Assembly (NCBI GenBank): GCA_948471205.1
Contig: CAOKRT010000006.1
Location: 1-64,000, forward strand
DNA length: 64,000 nucleotides
Reading direction: 5' to 3'
From: an uncultured Oscillospiraceae bacterium
GTDB taxonomy: Bacteria; Bacillota; Clostridia; Oscillospirales; Acutalibacteraceae
The translations under genes and the position numbers were made by a program. Below are positions 61,205 through 64,000 of the stretch, one piece after another; the first letter of the stretch is position 1, and every line of letters begins with the position of its first letter. Under the pieces are notes generated by a model. That model saw nothing but the letters and a program-made list of their open reading frames with translations, searched no databases and was not told where the DNA came from.

Positions 61205-64000
61205 TTATTTAAAATATTTTACGCCGCTTTCAAATATTTTCATATCCTTTTCAAAAGGAACATTTGCATAAAGGTTTGTTCCCTTTCTTTCGCTGTGACC
61301 CATTTTACCGAATACTCTGCCGTCCGGTGAAGTAATACCCTCTACTGCGCAAACGGAACCGTTTGGATTAAACGGCATATCAGCCACAGGATTTCCGTTC
61401 GGATCCACATACTGTGTTGCAACCTGACCGTTTTCAATCAGTTTTTTCATTACTTCGTTATTTGCAACAAATCTGCCTTCACCGTGTGAAATCGGAATTG
61501 CAAACATATCGCCTGCTTCCACACCGGCAAGCCATGGTGATTTTGTGCTTGCAACACGGGTATATGCCATGGAAGATATATGCCTGCCGATTGTATTGAA
61601 TGTAAGCGTAGGATCATCCGGCTTGATTTCAACAATTTCGCCGTACGGAACAAGACCGAGTTTTATAAGCGCCTGGAAGCCGTTGCATATACCGAGCATA
61701 AGTCCGTCTCTGCAGTTAAGAAGCTTGGAAACCGCTTCACGCACCTTTGGATTGCGGAAAGTGGTTGCAATGAATTTACCTGAACCTTCCGGTTCATCAC
61801 CGCCCGAAAATCCGCCGGGAAGCATAATAATCTGGCTTTCTTCTATGGATTTTACCATTTTATCAATTGTTTCATTAATTGCAGATGAGGAAAGGTTATT
61901 AACAACAAGAATTTCTGTTTCTGCGCCGGCTTTTTCAAATGCCCTTGCAGAATCAACCTCGCAGTTTGTGCCCGGGAATGCAGGAATGAACACTTTTGGC
62001 TTTGCAACCTTATTTTTGGCAATGAAGATGGAACGCTCTTTATAAAGAGGAACATCGTAAGGCATTGCCGCCTGCGTTCTGCTGTCGGTAGGAAATACGC
62101 TTTCCAGCTTTCCTGCCCATGCTTCAATAAGCTCATCTGCCGTAAGAACCTCGCCGTCTATAATAAACACGCCGTTATCGTTTACTGTGCCGAGTTCAAC
62201 AGCATTCTCAAGTTCTGTGCCTGCTGCAAGTTCTGCAACAATATCGCCCTGTTTTGCAGCAAAAAGTGTTTCTTTGCTAAGATTCTGTGCAAAAGTAAAG
62301 CCCATTTTATCACCGAATGCCATTTTGCACACGCAGGCAGCCGAACCGCCTTCCTTAACCACACTTGCCGAAAGAATACTGCCGTTTCTTACACCTTCAT
62401 AAATATGCATCATAAATGTCATTGCTTTTTCATAGTCAGGCATTCCTGTTTCTTCATTAACGGGAAGCGGCGCCATAACAACCTTTGAACCCGCACGTTT
62501 AAACTGCGCAGAAACAGTTTTTGACGCTTCACTCATACCTACTGCAAAGGAAACAAGCGTAGGCGGAACATCCAACTCATTGAAAGAGCCGCTCATACTG
62601 TCTTTTCCGCCGATAGACGGTGTGCCGTAGCCAACCTGGGCAGAAATTGCACCGAGAAGAGCAGCAGCCGGCTTTCCCCATCGCTTCGGATCACTGTTTA
62701 ATCTTTCAAAATATTCCTGGAATGTAAGCCTTGCTTCGCTTGGATTACAGCCCACACAAGCAAGCTTTGCAAGAGATTCCGTTACGGCAAAAGCAGAGGA
62801 ATGGAACGGACTCCAGCGGGAAAGCTTTGGAATGAAACCGTAAGACATAACCGTTGCCGTATCGGTTTCGCCGTCGAGAAGCGGAATTTTTGCAACCATT
62901 GCTTCTTCGGGGGTAAGCTGATATTTGCCTGCATACGGCATAAGAACAGTTGCTGCGCCGATGGATGAATCAAATCTTTCAACAAGTCCCTTTTGGCTGC
63001 ATACCTCCAGTCTTGAAAGATTTGCTTTAAGCGCCTGCGCATTTGACTGATTCTGCAGTTCGGCAGGCACGGCATTTCTGTAGTTTTCTTTTTCATCAAC
63101 AGCGCTGATTACCGCATCTGCATGCTGTGTTACGCCGTTGGTATTAAGAAAATCACGACTTATATCCACAATTTTATCGCCGCGCCATGTCATAACAAGG
63201 CGGTTTGTATCTGTTACAACAGCAACAGGCGTTGCTTCAAGATTTTCCTGATTGGAAAGTGCAATAAATTTATCAACATCATTTTTATCCAGCACAACTG
63301 CCATTCTTTCCTGTGATTCGGAAATAGCAAGCTCTGTACCGTCAAGCCCGTCATATTTCTTAGGAACTTTATCAAGGTCTATATTGAGTCCGTCTGCAAG
63401 TTCACCGATAGCAACCGATACACCGCCCGCACCGAAATCGTTGCATCTTTTAATCATTTTTGATACAGCGGGATTACGGAATAATCTTTGAATTTTTCTT
63501 TCAGTGGGCGGATTTCCCTTCTGCACTTCTGCACCGCAGGTTTCGATGGATGAACTGTTGTGCGCCTTTGACGATCCTGTTGCACCGCCGCAGCCGTCAC
63601 GGCCTGTACGACCGCCGAGAAGCACAATAATATCACCGTCATCCGGAACTTCACGTATTACGTTTTCTTTTGGAGATGCACCGATAACAGCGCCGATTTC
63701 CATACGCTTTGCCACATAGCCGTCATCATAAAGCTCCGTAACCTGACCGGTTGCCAAACCAATCTGGTTTCCGTAGCTGGAATAGCCCTGTGCAGCGCCT
63801 GTTGTAATCTTCTTCTGAGGAAGCTTTGCATCAAGCGTTTCCTCAAACGGCGTTGTAGGGTCGCCCGAGCCGGTTACACGCATTGCCTGATAAACATATG
63901 CTCTGCCCGAAAGCGGATCACGGATTGCGCCGCCGAGACAGGTTGCCGCACCGCCGAAAGGTTCAATTTCCGTGGGATGGTTATGCGTTTCGTTTTTAAA
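61205..64000 (-). CDS. purL: phosphoribosylformylglycinamidine synthase, single-chain (5' end beyond the window)
   Basis: The large PurL converts FGAR to FGAM in purine synthesis, taking ammonia from glutamine. The visible 931 residues begin within the synthase domain (FKNETHNHPTEIEPFGG, GGAIRDPLSG) and include the second ATP-grasp-like half (GKDSMSG). They end in the glutaminase domain (IPAFPGTNCEVD, LPGGFSGGDEP, GICNGFQALIKLG with the nucleophile cysteine, HGEGRF). The coding frame stays open to base 64000, so about 300 N-terminal residues are missing from view. Confidence 0.96.
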   Translation of the reverse strand, partial: FKNETHNHPTEIEPFGGAATCLGGAIRDPLSGRAYVYQAMRVTGSGDPTTPFEETLDAKLPQKKITTGAAQGYSSYGNQIGLATGQVTELYDDGYVAKRMEIGAVIGASPKENVIREVPDDGDIIVLLGGRTGRDGCGGATGSSKAHNSSSIETCGAEVQKGNPPTERKIQRLFRNPAVSKMIKRCNDFGAGGVSVAIGELADGLNIDLDKVPKKYDGLDGTELAISESQERMAVVLDKNDVDKFIALSNQENLEATPVAVVTDTNRLVMTWRGDKIVDISRDFLNTNGVTQHADAVISAVDEKENYRNAVPAELQNQSNAQALKANLSRLEVCSQKGLVERFDSSIGAATVLMPYAGKYQLTPEEAMVAKIPLLDGETDTATVMSYGFIPKLSRWSPFHSSAFAVTESLAKLACVGCNPSEARLTFQEYFERLNSDPKRWGKPAAALLGAISAQVGYGTPSIGGKDSMSGSFNELDVPPTLVSFAVGMSEASKTVSAQFKRAGSKVVMAPLPVNEETGMPDYEKAMTFMMHIYEGVRNGSILSASVVKEGGSAACVCKMAFGDKMGFTFAQNLSKETLFAAKQGDIVAELAAGTELENAVELGTVNDNGVFIIDGEVLTADELIEAWAGKLESVFPTDSRTQAAMPYDVPLYKERSIFIAKNKVAKPKVFIPAFPGTNCEVDSARAFEKAGAETEILVVNNLSSSAINETIDKMVKSIEESQIIMLPGGFSGGDEPEGSGKFIATTFRNPKVREAVSKLLNCRDGLMLGICNGFQALIKLGLVPYGEIVEIKPDDPTLTFNTIGRHISSMAYTRVASTKSPWLAGVEAGDMFAIPISHGEGRFVANNEVMKKLIENGQVATQYVDPNGNPVADMPFNPNGSVCAVEGITSPDGRVFGKMGHSERKGTNLYANVPFEKDMKIFESGVKYFK

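Overview
The window looks like a chromosomal segment of an endospore-forming, low-to-mid GC Clostridia, most likely a gut Oscillospiraceae/Ruminococcaceae-type bacterium. This is inferred from gpr, spoIIP and sleB, Firmicutes-type DnaD/DnaI and DUF951, a T-box, perfect sigma-A promoters with 17-nt spacers, and cytoplasmic enzymes for host glycans. No phage, insertion sequence or CRISPR array was seen. Most of the segment is intact housekeeping DNA.

Layout. 0.2-2.5 kb (minus): gpr-spoIIP and a small membrane-anchored protein. 2.6-4.2 kb (plus): rpsT, a small single-pass protein, a patatin-like hydrolase. 4.3-8.1 kb (minus): dus-nagA-trmL and rpsF-ssb-rpsR. 8.1-12.1 kb (minus): a methyltransferase and a T-box-controlled leuA-leuB pair. 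12.3-17.0 kb (minus): a degenerate phosphoribosyltransferase, then pgk-tpiA-gpmI without gap. 17.1-29.4 kb: a tandem GT2 glycosyltransferase, a large secreted glucosaminidase with seven FN3-like repeats, a GH95 fucosidase, DUF975, glyS and a 3D/G5 wall protein behind a structured leader. 29.8-32.8 kb: two tRNA genes (Arg-CCT and Gly-GCC) bracketing three consecutive broken genes. 33-35 kb: dnaD-dnaI.

35-37 kb holds the most unusual locus. A cobalamin riboswitch precedes a secreted, wall-anchored alpha/alpha-barrel protein. A divergent gene encodes a membrane-anchored DUF4430 protein. Together they resemble the two domains of animal transcobalamin/intrinsic factor split into two surface proteins.

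37-49 kb: pduL, family-4 uracil-DNA glycosylase, GH110-like beta-helix hydrolase, a sugar ABC importer with malQ, and an ECF vitamin transporter (ecfA1-ecfA2-ecfT) divergent from an S component. 49-64 kb: an esterase, an S1-domain protein, DUF951-prfA, a TsaC/Sua5-CoaE fusion, an M18 aminopeptidase, sleB with a small membrane partner, an OGG-type glycosylase with rsmE, an ApgM-like protein next to metY, and a 5'-truncated purL at the right edge.

Functionally, GH95, GH110 and NagA have no signal peptides and would act on imported oligosaccharides. The sugar ABC importer, malQ and the glycolytic genes fit carbohydrate fermentation. The B12 locus and the ECF cassette fit vitamin scavenging.
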